Of a stretch of DNA of 64,000 nt, positions 52,700 to 64,000 are shown in pieces. Every line of letters starts with the position of its first letter. Within the stretch, counting starts at the first letter, position 1. This DNA comes from Sisyra terminalis (lineage: Eukaryota; Arthropoda; Insecta; Neuroptera; Sisyridae), in contig OY292277.1 of the NCBI GenBank assembly GCA_958496175.1, positions 27,075,282 through 27,139,281 on the forward strand, in the 5' to 3' direction. The notes under the pieces were generated by a model. That model saw nothing but the letters and a program-made list of their open reading frames with translations. It did not search any database and was not told where the DNA came from. The position numbers and the translations under genes were made by a program.

Positions 52700-53107
52700 G
52701 AACTATTATCAGCACGATCCACATATTTACAGAGAGTCAAGCTGTATGGAACGCTCGATCTCCAAATTGATCTGGGAGAGAAAGCATACCCTTACAAACC
52801 TGGTCAACAGAAATAAGATTAACTTAGGGTGGATATCAGGCTACAAAGGTATTAAGAGTTTTGAAAAGAGCTTGATGTGATGATCTAGCTCGTCAAAGAT
52901 CCAGGATACCATTCAATAGTCCACAATATGTACATGTTATTACAAAATTGGCAGTGAAAAATGCCATTAAAGAATGAAAGAAGTACACCACTAGCCAAAA
53001 ACATGGTGAAAAGATGATGGATAAACCAACCCTGAACCTAATTATTGAAATGCTTGATATTCCAAGAAAACAAGTCAGAGTGGTTATGCGCACAATGTGG
53101 TTCAAAG

Positions 53108-53110
<3 letters not shown>
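52700..53110 (+). pseudogene. LINE RNase H-domain remnant
   Basis: The plus strand carries SKLIWERKHTLTNLVNRNKI then NLGWISGYKGIK-FEKS, matching the end of the RNase H domain of insect LINEs (NLANRNKVTLGWIPGHSGI.GNE.AD). After a frame change it continues AVKNAIKE-KKYTTS and PTLNLIIEMLDIPRKQVRVV, as in the domain's usual C-terminal neighbours. The coding trace runs straight into the (TC)n tract. Stops and shifts make it dead. Confidence 0.7.

Positions 53111-53166
<56 letters not shown>
53111..53166 (+). repeat. (TC)28 microsatellite
   Basis: An uninterrupted TC dinucleotide run of about 28 units directly after the LINE RNase H remnant. Its perfection suggests ongoing length variation. Confidence 0.97.
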
Positions 53167-53169
<3 letters not shown>

Positions 53170-54059
53170 ACGTATCCTATAGTAGGGATTCACAATATAG
53201 ATATACTATTGCAACCAAAGATTGCAACACGATCTAATGATGATCTCGATCTTAAACTTCATCGTACGCCATACTTTTACTTAACAGTCACCGTATGTGC
53301 TTCATAAAAGCCAAAAAATCTTTTTGTAGGGCAATAAGACTTTCAATATACAGCGTTCGCTTGGTAAATATAAAGTATATAACTATGTGCACAATATCTA
53401 CAACCCATTTCATGGATCCATCATAAATTAAATTCATTGCAATTCATTAAAGCTGAAATTATTTACGGTGGTGATTAAGGCCATGATCTATGAACCTTAC
53501 GGATCTTTTATTCAGAAAACTTTCATTATAAGCAATGGTAAGCAATTTCTGAAAATAATAACAAGGCAAGTTTTTGATATCGATGGAGTTAATGATCACC
53601 TGAAGAAGCAAAACTAAACTGTGAAACATTGCGCTAACGGCTTAATATAGATCTGTGCAGACTACTGCAGACTACCAAGATCCCACCATTCATTGGATTT
53701 ATTATAATTTAGTTAAATATTTTGAATCGTAATTAATAAATTATATTCTAAATATTTAACGACTTCTTAATCTACTAAATATTCTGAGTAACAATCATTT
53801 TCTTGGTATTATTAGCAACAATTAATAATAAAGATAGTTACATAAAAATTGAATCTTACTTTTAATTTTTGTCCATGTGGTTTTAATGATTAAGATAATC
53901 AAATATTTATAGTCTGTGGAAAAAATGTATTTGTGATTTGAATATTTAAGGAATATTGTGAAACCTTTCTGCGATAATAATTTATATTCTCTTTTTTTAG
54001 AATTTTGTTTTTAATTTAATTTTTTTATTTCTGTACAATAGTTTTATTTGTATACCACA
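53167..54059. other. Non-coding DNA
   Basis: No gene is seen. The part near 53590-53640 (CACCTGAAGAAGCAAAACT) resembles retroelement tails but is not assignable. Confidence 0.4.
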
Positions 54060-54175
54060 GGTAATTGACACTAAAATTGTGTTATAAAGAATTATATTAA
54101 TACCTGAAGAAGTCGGGAAACCAATGAAACATGTTGTAAAAAATAAATAAAAATCTAAGAAAAGAAAATATAAAT
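54060..54175 (+). repeat. Dispersed repeat family F, copy 2
   Basis: Inverse of 28976-29110, sharing CCTGAAGAAGTCGGGAAACC and ATGAAAC with neighbouring AT-rich blocks. Confidence 0.55.
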
Positions 54176-54307
54176 AATTATTAAACGATGGATAAAACCA
54201 TCAACATATTAACCTTTTTGTTATATGCTCTAATTAAATAAGTCACTTAAATAAGTCATTTAAGGCACATTAAATATTTCACATTAAAGATATTAAAATT
54301 GAAATTA

Positions 54308-54811
54308 GGAGAACCTGGGGCGGAACGGGGTACCTAAACTTTAATTACAATTTACGAGAAGTTTAAAGAAACAATATCATTGTTTTGTCATTTATATATT
54401 TATTTAATTCATTCTCTACAAATAAATTTTTTTTTTATTGATTTAAATTAATAATTAATATTAAAAAGTAAGGTTTCAAAAACAAATGCAAATTTCCCAT
54501 TCTGCCCCATCCCCTGGGGCACAATGCTTTAACAAACATGTCATGTTAATATTAAAAACAAAAAATAGAACATACGATTACTACCTTAGTGTTATTTTGC
54601 AAAAATTAGAATTCGGAAACATTTATTTCGACTTTTGATAAAAATAAAAACAACTGCAGTCTTTACTGGCGATAGCCACGTTTTATAATGCAGCCCAATT
54701 AATTGAACATTTTGATTGAACATTTGTTAATTGAACGTTTTTGTCACCTGTAGCAAACGCTAATTCCATTTCCCATCCCGCCCCGGTACCCCATTCCGCC
54801 CCGTGTTCCCA
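54308..54811. mobile_element. TA-flanked inverted-repeat element with GC-rich motif
   Basis: A 504-bp element begins GGAGAACCTGGGGCGGAACG and, inverted at the right, TGGGAACACGGGGCGGAATG. TA lies at both borders (54306-54307 and 54812-54813). The motif CCCATTCCGCCCC or a variant occurs at 54317 (inverted), 54496, 54772 and 54790. It stands out in this AT-rich window. No transposase. Confidence 0.75.
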
Positions 54812-54813
54812 TA

Positions 54814-57807
54814 CTATTGTTCTAAGGTTTGAATTGCAGCCTAATATTTATTTGAGTCAAGAGTAAGAATTAGGAAGTATTTTAGGGAAACTTAGTGATA
54901 CATACAATAGGACATTAGGTGATAGAAAATTAAAGCGATATTTCATTTTAAATGAAAAGTCTTCTAAATTGTCGTTTAATTAATTATTTATCTTATTTAC
55001 TGAGTTAGGTTAATTGGATTTTACTTTTTTCAACATTAGTCAATATGACATCAAACTCAGTAAAAATTTATGATTGTTTTCCTTCTATTTTTAGTAGATA
55101 ATTAAACGAAAAGTTGTTGAAAATTATAAATTTAAAAATTTAAACTTTAGTATATCATATATAAAATTATAAATTCATATTTTCATTAATAATAAATTCT
55201 TTATTCTAAACAAATTTTAACGCCGTTTTGATTAAAGTGGAGCGAAGCCAAAAACAAACTTTCGTGATGATTTTTTAACCAAAAATAGCGCGTGAAATTG
55301 TTAGACAACTTTCTCTAAAGACCAACTTTTCATTTTCACCCGTTAAAAGTACCTAGAACGGGACTCAAACTACGTGACTTACAATATTAACATCTCCGGA
55401 ATTCTGTTGTTCAAATCTTCTCTCTCATTTCTCAATGATCTCAGTGACCAAAAGCCCAAAAGCTTTTGTGACGTCAATCTAGCGTAAAAATTTTCAGCAA
55501 AGAAAACAATAGTCCGCACAATGAAAATGTAGAACTAAACAAAAATATTTTATGTTCCAAGGGATAAGAATTTATGCTTTTGTTTTCGACGGTAATAAAC
55601 AAAATTTGTTGGTACAATGAAAAAGCGAGATAGTTTTTTTTCAGCAATTTTTCTTTTCGTTTTCCACGAAACGGGACTTAATTATCTACATAGCGATGCT
55701 GAAAAATTAAAAGATTGTTCTATATGGTCTTATTTGGAAATGAAAAATTTTGATTATATAAATATGTTAGTGAAGAAAAGCTTTTATGATATTTATTTTT
55801 TCATATTTCCAAATGAAATTCAATTTAAATTAATGTAATGCGAAACAACTTTTAACAGTTCTGTGATTTTTGTATTGTGAATAAATATTTAATTAAAATA
55901 TGGAATGTTTTTACGAAACATTCAAATTTTCATATATAGGTTTGTATAAATATTTTTATAAGTTCAAAATTTACCATAAGAAAAAAAAGCTTTTAAAGGC
56001 ATCGTAAATTTAACCAAATATAATATTTTTGGTAAGTTAAAATATTATTCAAAGATTTTTTTCGTCACAAAATAAAATAAATTTGAATTTTAAATTGTAT
56101 CAATGAGAAGTCAATAAACTTAACTTTTTTTCAATCCGAACGAAAACGTTTTGTTCGAATTTAAATTGAAAAAATTCAATCATCTTTACAGATAGAATCA
56201 AATTGAATTTTCTCAGGAAAAAAAATCAAAAGTTGCATCAAATTTGCGATGTTTGTAATAGTTTTATCAATTTTCGTTCAATGGATATAAAATGAAAAAG
56301 ATGAAAAATCAAAGATATGAGAATTTGAATTTATAATCAACAACAAAGAATTAAAAAACCTTTTTTTGGATATAAATATAATACATGATATAATAATTTA
56401 TAGGATTTATAAAAGGATAACGGTTGAACATATATATATTTGGAATAAATGGATATATATTTCATCTAAACCAATCCTGTTTTCAACATAAAGCTGGAAA
56501 AAAAAGATTCAATAAAAAATAAAGCAAAACGAAAAAATGTACTGGTTTTTTAAGTAATGTATAATTAAATAAAAGTTACGTTAAAATTAAAAATAAACTA
56601 AACCATATTTAATAATATGTATATATAAATATATTAACAAATGTATAAATAGATGCTTGTTTGTATGTGATTGCTAAACTCCGAAACCGTTCAACTAATC
56701 ATCATAACAATTGGCAAGTATGTATATTTTTTCACGAAGAACGTGTTTGTGCTAGCTCTTTTATTGTATCACACCACCAGATAGCGCTGAAACATATCAA
56801 GTTTTATACCAATCGACATAACTAACGACAATCGACTTGCGTATATATTTGAACTTGGATAATTTATTTGCAACATTCAAAGCCGTAAAATAAAATATTT
56901 TTTTAACAATGCATTTTTTTATCAATCTATTGATCGCTCGCTTCGTTCGCTGACATATCTTTATTTTGTGAACATTATTATTGCCTGTTACAATATATAC
57001 TGGTAAGGAAATGTTTACCGGGTTCAATTAGTTATGTATAAAATAATTTTTCAAAAACTTTTGGTTCAAACTGAAAAACTTATTAAATATCAATTTTGTT
57101 CTGAATTTTTTTTTTGTACGGTTTTTTTTAATCTACACTTTGCTGCTTTGTTTTATATGTAAACCTTAAAAATACAATAGTCCCACCGAAGTTTTGTGTA
57201 TTTCAATTTAACCATCTTCTATTTAAGTATCTTTTCCTAATACTCCGAAATTGGAGTTTTATTATTTTCCCACGGGTTTTAGGTTTTATTTTTTTAGTTG
57301 GCTGATTTTAAGTTTATTATTCTTCCAGTTGAATTCAATTTAAACATATTTTTAAGGATTAGTAATAATCGCTCTATAACTGCAATAGTAGGTATATCAT
57401 TGTGTCAGAGAACATTAAAGTTATCTTTAAATTCATTTTAAATCAAATGGTTTACACTCAATAAAATCATATTTTTACTCGTTTCTATTAGGTCCCTTTG
57501 TAGTTAGTTTGAATGTACGGAACTTAAAATCTCAGTTTTCAACGACTTCACAGCACTTTATCGTGCTGAATTTTGAGATATCTGCTAACTTTCGATAAGG
57601 ATATGTATGAGTCTGTCGTTAAATTTAATAAGTACCAATTACTTTAACTTTAACCAACTATTTAACTTACTAAAAACTATTTAACTTAACTAACTAAAAA
57701 TCTTATTGCCTACCTTCAAAGGCGCATGTAAAAGTGAGTTCATTTTCAGTGCTTGCTGAAGTTAGCATATTTAGTATACTTTATGACCCAAATATTAGTT
57801 AATACTA
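54814..57807. other. Non-coding DNA with a possible transposon-derived stretch
   Basis: No gene is supported. About 56640-56960 contains phrases often seen in dispersed insect repeats (CCGAAACCGTTCAACTAATC, TTTTTTCACGAAGAACGTG, CACCAGATAGCGCTGAAACA, GCGAACGAAGCGAGCG on the minus strand), but no ends could be set. The rest is AT-rich. Confidence 0.4.
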
Positions 57808-57960
57808 CCTTATAGTTACTTCCCGTAAAATATTCACTACCAACACAACAGATAAATGGCAAAAAAGATAATTCAAAGAAATATAATATAGTTGATAATG
57901 ATAGTTATGATAGTTGAAACAAATCAGTAAGTTCAAATTTGAGACAAATGATATTAAAAA
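57808..57960 (-). mobile_element. Helitron-like minus-strand end, family D copy 4
   Basis: Plus-strand TATAGTTACTTCCCGTAAAA followed by ATATTCACTACCAACAC..ACAGATAAATGGCA and AAGTTCAAATTTGAGACAAA aligns with the copies at 12505, 24134 and 26276. The minus-strand hairpin and CTA end are partly decayed. Confidence 0.5.
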
Positions 57961-58647
57961 TGTATTAAAGGCTAAAAAGTAGAAAATAAAATAATTAAAA
58001 AAATATTTTAAAAACCTCGAATCTTAATACCGATTTCATCATCAATATTAAAGCGGTTTAAGCCAAATAAAGAAATTTGTAAGTTATCTAGTTGTTCATC
58101 AAAACGAGGGGTGTTCCATGTATTGTAAGCATAAATTGTAAACAAAATGGTATTCCTCACTTAGATGCACAGTTAGATAGCTTACGATTCTCATTTACTG
58201 GCTAATATCGCCTTAATATCGATGGGGAAATCGACACGAGGATTAATTTCACAAATTTCTTTTTTTCTTTTTGATGCATTTTATCAATTCATGAAGGTTT
58301 CTTTGAATCTTTTTTAAATGTTTTTATTTGTCTTAAAGGATGCTGTCCTAAAGAAAACGATATGAGGGTATATTTAATTTTTTTTACTCAAAAGTATATC
58401 AATTTTGCTTTGATTTCATATTAAGCAGTTGTTAAATTTGTATAAAGTTTTAAAAGGTTTTTTTTCAATAACCCAAATGTTTGACGTTAACCCGTTAACG
58501 TTTTGAAATCCGATTCAAACAAAAACTAGAAACTCTAAAATAAATTTTATCCTACAATTCAAATTATAGGAAAATTTTTGTATACAAAAATTTTAAAATC
58601 CTATGAACAGAATTATGATTTTGCCCATTTCAATTCCTTCAAAACAA
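57961..58647. other. Non-coding DNA
   Basis: I see no gene and no repeat between the family D end and the third SINE. Confidence 0.45.
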
Positions 58648-58802
58648 GACTACTGGTGGCCGAGTGATCTCAGTGACCGCTCCAAAACTGGTAGGTTATG
58701 GGTTCGATCCTCGTATCTGTCAAATTTTCGAAATTTCTCGATTACGGAGTTTTATTAACCCTAGAGTCGCTAAAGACTTATGTAGTTATAAGGCGATGGT
58801 AA
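58648..58802 (+). mobile_element. tRNA-derived SINE, copy 3 of 3
   Basis: A box TGGTGGCCGAGTGATCTCAG and B box GGGTTCGATCCTCG are well preserved. The family tail follows (CTAGAGTCGCTAAAGAC and TTATAAGGCGATGG). The open frame over it is a shadow. Confidence 0.85.
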
Positions 58803-60879
58803 AAAGAATTTTAAAAAAATCTATAAAATGTGTCATTGAATCAGTCAATAGTTATACATTATCATAATTTATGTTTATCAATAGGATGGGTTATAACTTT
58901 TTTTTTCATACAAACGAAAGACGAAAATTCATTTCCATAAAATAAATGAAATACTTCGATTGAATCATAAACACTTGTATTTTTATGTAGTTATTTTTTC
59001 TCATACTTTTTTTTAATCAGAAAACTTTTTCAACATCGAAATATGATTTACCAGCGAGTCGATTGAGGAAATTGCGAGTTCAGATAATTTATGTTGGGAA
59101 CACGGACGCAACGTAAGCCGTTTTATTGATGAAGTAATCGATTTGTTTACAAACGTAACGAAGTTGGCGATAACGAGATGCAAAACACGGTAAAATTACC
59201 CTTGTCCTGTCCTATTTTTTCCCCATGGAACACATTTGCCATTTCCAGAAGCTCATAAAATAAATAATCCAAGTCAATCTTTTTCCAATCTCTTGCTTGC
59301 TAATTTCGAAAATCATACAAAGATAAAAAGTTATAAAGCTTAATGTACCTACTTGCACAAAGTAACTCAATTACAAGTTGGCTAATTAGTTTTGAGAAAA
59401 CAACCTCTAGATTTGCAAATAAGACATCGTTAATTGAGCGAGGTGAATTACAAAACGGATATTCCAGTGGAAAAAAAATATAAAACTTTCTCAAGATGAC
59501 GTACAATTCAAGTTTCAAATATTGAGAATGAAAAGCTTGTTTAAAAATGTGAAAAGTTTTAAACATTTTACTTGGGTTCAACTTTGATTCTACTAAGAAG
59601 TAACCAGGAAAACATTGAGGTGCCTCAACAAGTTACACACATTCACATCAAAATATTTATGATCAAGAGGAGCATTTTTATTATTATGAATTTAGACACG
59701 AGAGAAAAACTTTTTTATTTCCGCTCGCATTCTCGCGTTCACAAATCAGCGTTATGTTCGCGGAAAATTGCTTCGGTGCTCACTTTTTGCAAAACTCATC
59801 TAAATCACTTTATCTCCCACTGGACCGGGAATGGATATGGGGTAAGGGTGAACAAACGGATGGATGGATGGCGAAAGGGCGTAGATGTCTTTCCAGCTGA
59901 GTTCTTGCCGAGAATAATAAGTACATATAAACACGAACACAAACGTATCCTTCTCGCATATTTTTCATTCGACCGTGTTTTCATACGACTACGGTGTGAA
60001 TTAAAGCATCTTGTGATATTACTGTGGCTCAAATTCTCGTTATTTGCGAGCTAGCAAATTGAAAATGTAAGTAAATACGATACGAAATATTTTACTATTC
60101 AAGCCAACATTATTATCTCTACTCAATTTGAAGAGTTTGCATCGGAATTGAATGCACTTTAAGAACGTTGGAAACCAAAAAAATCGAAAAACCAATTTGT
60201 GTGCTTTCGATAGCAATAAAATAACGGCTTTATTTAGACCGTACGACAGAGTTTCAAATGGAAATTTGTTTCTTTTAAAATCTTAAACTACGATTAAAAT
60301 TCAAAATGATGTACACATTCACAGATCTGTTTATTTATTTTAATATTTTAAGTTTATTTTATTTGGCACAAATGAAGAAGGAACATCAAGCTAACAAATT
60401 ATATCAAGATACTTCCATTTCGTTTTGTAAGGCCTATTTCATACCAAAAGCGTCCAAGTCAGTTAAATCAAGTTTGGGTCTTTACCAGAAGTATGACATT
60501 GTGTTAATCAGATTTGGGACGGAAACTAGCGTGTCGGCAATACATAATATTAGTATGGAGATGTAGAATAACCAACTTATGAAGTGAAGAGGAACTGACT
60601 TCGCTTACGAATAAAATGCTTTTTTTTCTTGAGTTCCTATCTCAGATAACACACCATAAGCTTTAATTTACATCATAAGATACAGTGCTTGTACAAAGTA
60701 TAAGGTTTAACATAATTTAGAATCTCTAATTACCGATATTCGGCGTTGAAAAAATGGCTGGGTAGTCGATTTCAAAAACGAATCATTAACAAACAATAAT
60801 ATTAAAAATAACGTAGGAAAGTTTGCTCAGTAACTAGATGTTAGCAAAAGGTACATTACACTGGTGTGCAAAACAATTT
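58803..60879. other. Non-coding DNA, partly unique-looking
   Basis: No gene is supported. About 59700-60050 has higher GC and a long plus-strand open frame (59572-60054, non-ATG start) with an antisense frame opposite. Neither resembles a known family. The patch may be host sequence under constraint, or chance. Confidence 0.4.
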
Positions 60880-61220
60880 TGAAACTATTAACCACGTCCA
60901 TCAAATTAGCACTCTACTTTTGAAGTTTGAGAAAAATAACTACAAATTATTTTGGTGTTTTTTGTCGTTCAAGAGTTCTGGAAAAAGAATTTCTCGCTCG
61001 CATGTTTTCCAGGAGAGCCCTATGTAGTGCTAACTTGACGTTTAAAGCTTTTCTATAAATATTAAAATTTCGATTTTTTTTACGCCATTAATTGGTGTTT
61101 TTTTGTCACCTGAGAGTTTCGACATGGCTTTACCTGGGAAAATATGCATGATCTATGAAAGTTTTTCTTTGGAAACTCTCGAACGACAAAACAAAATCAA
61201 TTAAAGACGTAAAAAAAATC
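60880..61220. repeat. Family C repeat, second locus (inverted)
   Basis: Follows the reverse complement of about 42050-42320: TTTTGGTGTTTTTTGTCGTT, GTTCTGGAAAA, GCATGTTTTCCA, CTATGTAGTGCTAACTTGAC and CGCCATTAATTGGTGTTTTT appear in the same order. A further inverted unit follows at about 61140-61220. Confidence 0.65.
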
Positions 61221-61224
61221 GAAA

Positions 61225-62855
61225 TTTCAAAATAAAGAAAATGGACGATAGAAGAACCTCAATATTCCTCGAATACAAAATAACTGAAAAAGAAAAAGAT
61301 AAACTAGAAAAAGTAGAAAAACATAAAGAAAATGAATTAAAATTTTAATTTCAAAAAAAGGATACCCTACTGTTTATTGTATACGTTGGAAAATGTTTAT
61401 TGCAGGTTAATCAAAATGAGATTAAGAAAATTGAATTTTAATTCTTTTGTAACTTTTTTATTTGAATCCACCAATGTTTACAATATTTACTTTTACTTTG
61501 TTTTGAGAAAGAGAGTAAGAATGAAAGCTGGTACTTGCTAAAAGCACTGTTTACAATAGGTGTGCACCAGAAGCTTTATAGTATAGATAGCACATGCTAA
61601 CATTCAACAACAAATGCAATTTTTTTGCAGTTATACTTTTTATACTGCGGTTATTGCAGTTATATTATTTTGTTTATACATTGCGATCAACTAATGGTGC
61701 CTAGTAGAAGTATCCACAAAAAAGTTACACAATAAGGTTGTGGCTTGTAAAAATTTCAGATTTTTTTTTAAATAAATTTATAAGAAAACGTGGATCATTT
61801 TTATAAAAATTAACCTTAATTCCTTCTTTTTTTTTGTTTCTTTTAACTTTTTTTTTGTTAAATTCTTAAATAATTTTTTAATTAATTTTCTCTAGCTACA
61901 CTAAAAAGCCTGCGATTGGTTATTCACATGCTCATACACGTTTTGACAATACTATTTTTTTGATATCATAATGATATGCTATTCAATGGCATTATAATAT
62001 TCATATTCAATGGCAATATTAATTTTGTGATGAATAAATAGTTGAGTGTATATGCTTATATATGCTTACAATATTTGGGTATCTACGGTACAAAGCAATG
62101 GACAGCGATAGAACACCGACGTGACGCACCCGACCACGGTAACTTTAGGTACTGCTATCGCAAAACTGTTAATTGTAAGCTTTTGATTAAATTTTATCAA
62201 ACAAAAATTATTAATTCAATTGTACTACATGAATTTTTAGTCATATTGCAATGAAAATAATCAATTTTTGCTACTATATTGTACACTTTGAAACGTTTAA
62301 ACCTATTAAAAAGTTTAAGTATTAAAGTCAACAAAAATGTATCTTGTAGCATTATATTAAAGTTTTAGTTATAATTATTTTTCTTTTTTTTCATATTTAT
62401 TATCAAAATAAGTTTTGAGTCAATCAACAAATAAAAATCTATAATAATTTCTTTCAACAAATTTTCATTGTTTTGTTAATGACTTTCTAGGAATATGTCC
62501 AAGAATTTCTAGTGTTTTATAAAATAATCGAAGTTACTTTTAAAAATGAAATGTTAATATATTTCAAGGACTTTACCAATGGATACAAATAATCATTTAC
62601 GTAACTTGGAATATCATAACGATTCGTTTCGAATTATATAGCGCTCGGCATACACATAAGTTTACCACAAGGGCATATTATTCCATTTGGGATTTCTTTA
62701 ATACTTTGGGATCTTCTCTTTTCGTACTTGACTTACTCTTTATACTAAAATTAGGGTATAAGCAAATGCAAATTACGTAGGCATATGTATAATTATGAAA
62801 AATTGTATCTCTCAATATAATTTTTCTTAAATCTTTCGATCAATTGTCCTTCCAC
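61225..62855. other. Non-coding AT-rich DNA
   Basis: I see no gene. A more GC-balanced patch near 62085-62160 shows no recognisable coding trace. Confidence 0.45.
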
Positions 62856-62859
62856 TCTT

Positions 62860-63345
62860 ACGATTTTGATAAAATCATTTTCCATGTCTTTCTGTTCTTA
62901 CTTAATCATCAATTCCTTTTTACGATCAGACCCTTGTGTAGGCAATCTTCCTTCGCTATGTTTGCTTGCCACTTTCCTGTCAACTATTAGTAGTTCTATT
63001 TTTTTAGTTCTCCAGTTCGGTCCGTACGACCGAAGTATCGAAAGTATGCCCATTTTTATTCTTCATTTGAGTCAATCATGTATATTTAGTTCATGGATTT
63101 ATTAGTTATTTTTTCCATTCATGCGAGTCTTTGTATGTGTTTATATGTTCTTTTCACATATTCACAGTTCAAAGATTTCAAATTTTTGCTTTTTAGGTAC
63201 CAAGCGTACCAGGCAGCTCCACAGGCGTATATGTCGATTAGAAAAATCAACCTATTAGCTACTTTTATTTTACTGCTTTTGCGGATAGATATACTTTCCA
63301 TATTTTCGTTAATTTCACCGTCGCTATTCTAGCTATTTCTATATT
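62860..63345 (-). pseudogene. LINE C-terminal remnant
   Basis: On the minus strand, through stops and shifts, I read WSCLVRLVPKKQKFEIFEL, then TKYT-LTQMKNKNGHTFDTS, NWRTKKIELLIVDRKVASKH and SEGRLPTQGSDRKKEL. The order matches the region after the reverse transcriptase in many insect LINEs (LKK.EAFE, a KLKYLGH-type block, L..LI.EGK.EGKR..GR). The class is not certain. It may come from the same family as the remnant at 47990-48360. Confidence 0.5.
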
Positions 63346-64000
63346 CACTGTATGTATGACTGCAGCGCCAAACAAGATATGAACTACAGAAGGCTGTTAG
63401 ACTGTGTTTTTATATGCATGTTAATAGCAATTTGCAGAATAAAAAGTGTTTGTAATAAATAATTAAGATAATGATAGAAATAATTGATTGCAGTTTTATA
63501 TTTAAGTGAATTTAACAAAAAAAAAAAAAAATGTAAGAAAATAATTATTCAAAATAATGAAAAATGCAGTAAAGGTAAGGTTAATTAACATTAATAAAAA
63601 ACAAGGTATAAAATAATATATAATATTGTCTGTAAATTATTTTATTCTTAAGAAAATACATTTAATAATAGTTATAAGTAAAGTTACTTGTAATTTAAAA
63701 TCGAATTTTAAAGTCAATAAATGTATTTTGTTAATATGGCAAATGTAAAATGAGAATAATATTGTTATTATTATTTATAAAGAAACTATGGTGAGGTGAT
63801 TAGTGATAGGTGAGTATTTATTATATGAGGTGATTAGTGATAGGTGATTTTTTTGACTTCAAAAAACTTTTAAATTTTTACAAAATTGACAAATGCAAAA
63901 GTTTGCTATTCTTCCAAAAATTGACCCAATTAAAAAAATTAAGGTTTTGGTTTTACGTACTATCGTCTTCTAACTGCAGTTATTCTTTAATTTATTTTTC
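63346..64000. other. Non-coding AT-rich DNA, right edge
   Basis: No gene is seen. Poly-A runs and a short direct repeat at 63792-63847 are the only structures. Confidence 0.5.
63792..63847 (+). repeat. Short direct repeat, two copies
   Basis: TGAGGTGATTAGTGATAGGTGA occurs, as two identical 22-base copies, at 63792-63813 and 63826-63847, a period of 34 bases. Confidence 0.85.

Noticed and set aside
58664..58867. 67-codon open frame over the third SINE
   Set aside because: It simply translates the SINE sequence.
59572..60054. 160-codon plus-strand open frame
   Set aside because: It starts at TTG, has no recognisable domain or codon pattern, and an antisense frame overlaps it. Kept only as a weak finding.

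Overview
The window is nuclear DNA from an insect. It is strongly AT-rich, almost free of host coding sequence, and packed with arthropod-type mobile DNA. The only host coding segment I can support is a minus-strand exon at 35941-36243. It carries 109 bases of 5' leader and the first 64 2/3 codons of a Shaw (Kv3-type) voltage-gated potassium channel, ending at a clean GTGAGT donor. No later Shaw exon is visible between 1 and 35940, so most or all of the window probably lies in long Shaw introns or just upstream (inference). I cannot name the species.

Layout. 1-7 kb: an apparently intact autonomous hAT transposon (1244-3842, one 593-residue transposase, 8-bp target duplication) followed by Helitron-like ends. 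7-16 kb: a small inverted-repeat element, an 880-bp TA-flanked element with a second inverted copy, a 940-bp element with nine copies of a short motif, a tRNA-derived SINE and a perfect 33-base hairpin. 16-35 kb: a 900-bp Helitron, three copies of a repeat family carrying TGACGTCA sites in inverted orientation, Helitron-like minus-strand ends, a GTTTCGG-rich repeat and a foldback element. 35-38 kb: a second SINE nested in a repeat, the Shaw exon, and a 1.1-kb non-autonomous hAT element nested in a third copy of the 880-bp family. 39-44 kb: degenerate tandem repeats. 44-49 kb: a complete-looking heat-shock promoter with no heat-shock coding region, followed by antisense Jockey-like LINE debris, a dead mariner transposase and a LINE reverse-transcriptase remnant. 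49-51 kb: a palindromic element split by a second Helitron. 52-64 kb: LINE endonuclease and RNase H remnants, a (TC)n microsatellite, a GC-rich inverted-repeat element, more repeats and a last LINE remnant.

There is no operon-like system. The main content is a layered history of insertions with several readable nestings, plus two sites of possible host relevance: the Shaw start exon with two upstream ORFs, and the orphan heat-shock promoter. Except for the hAT transposase and the Shaw exon, I judge the long open frames to be chance or antisense shadows.
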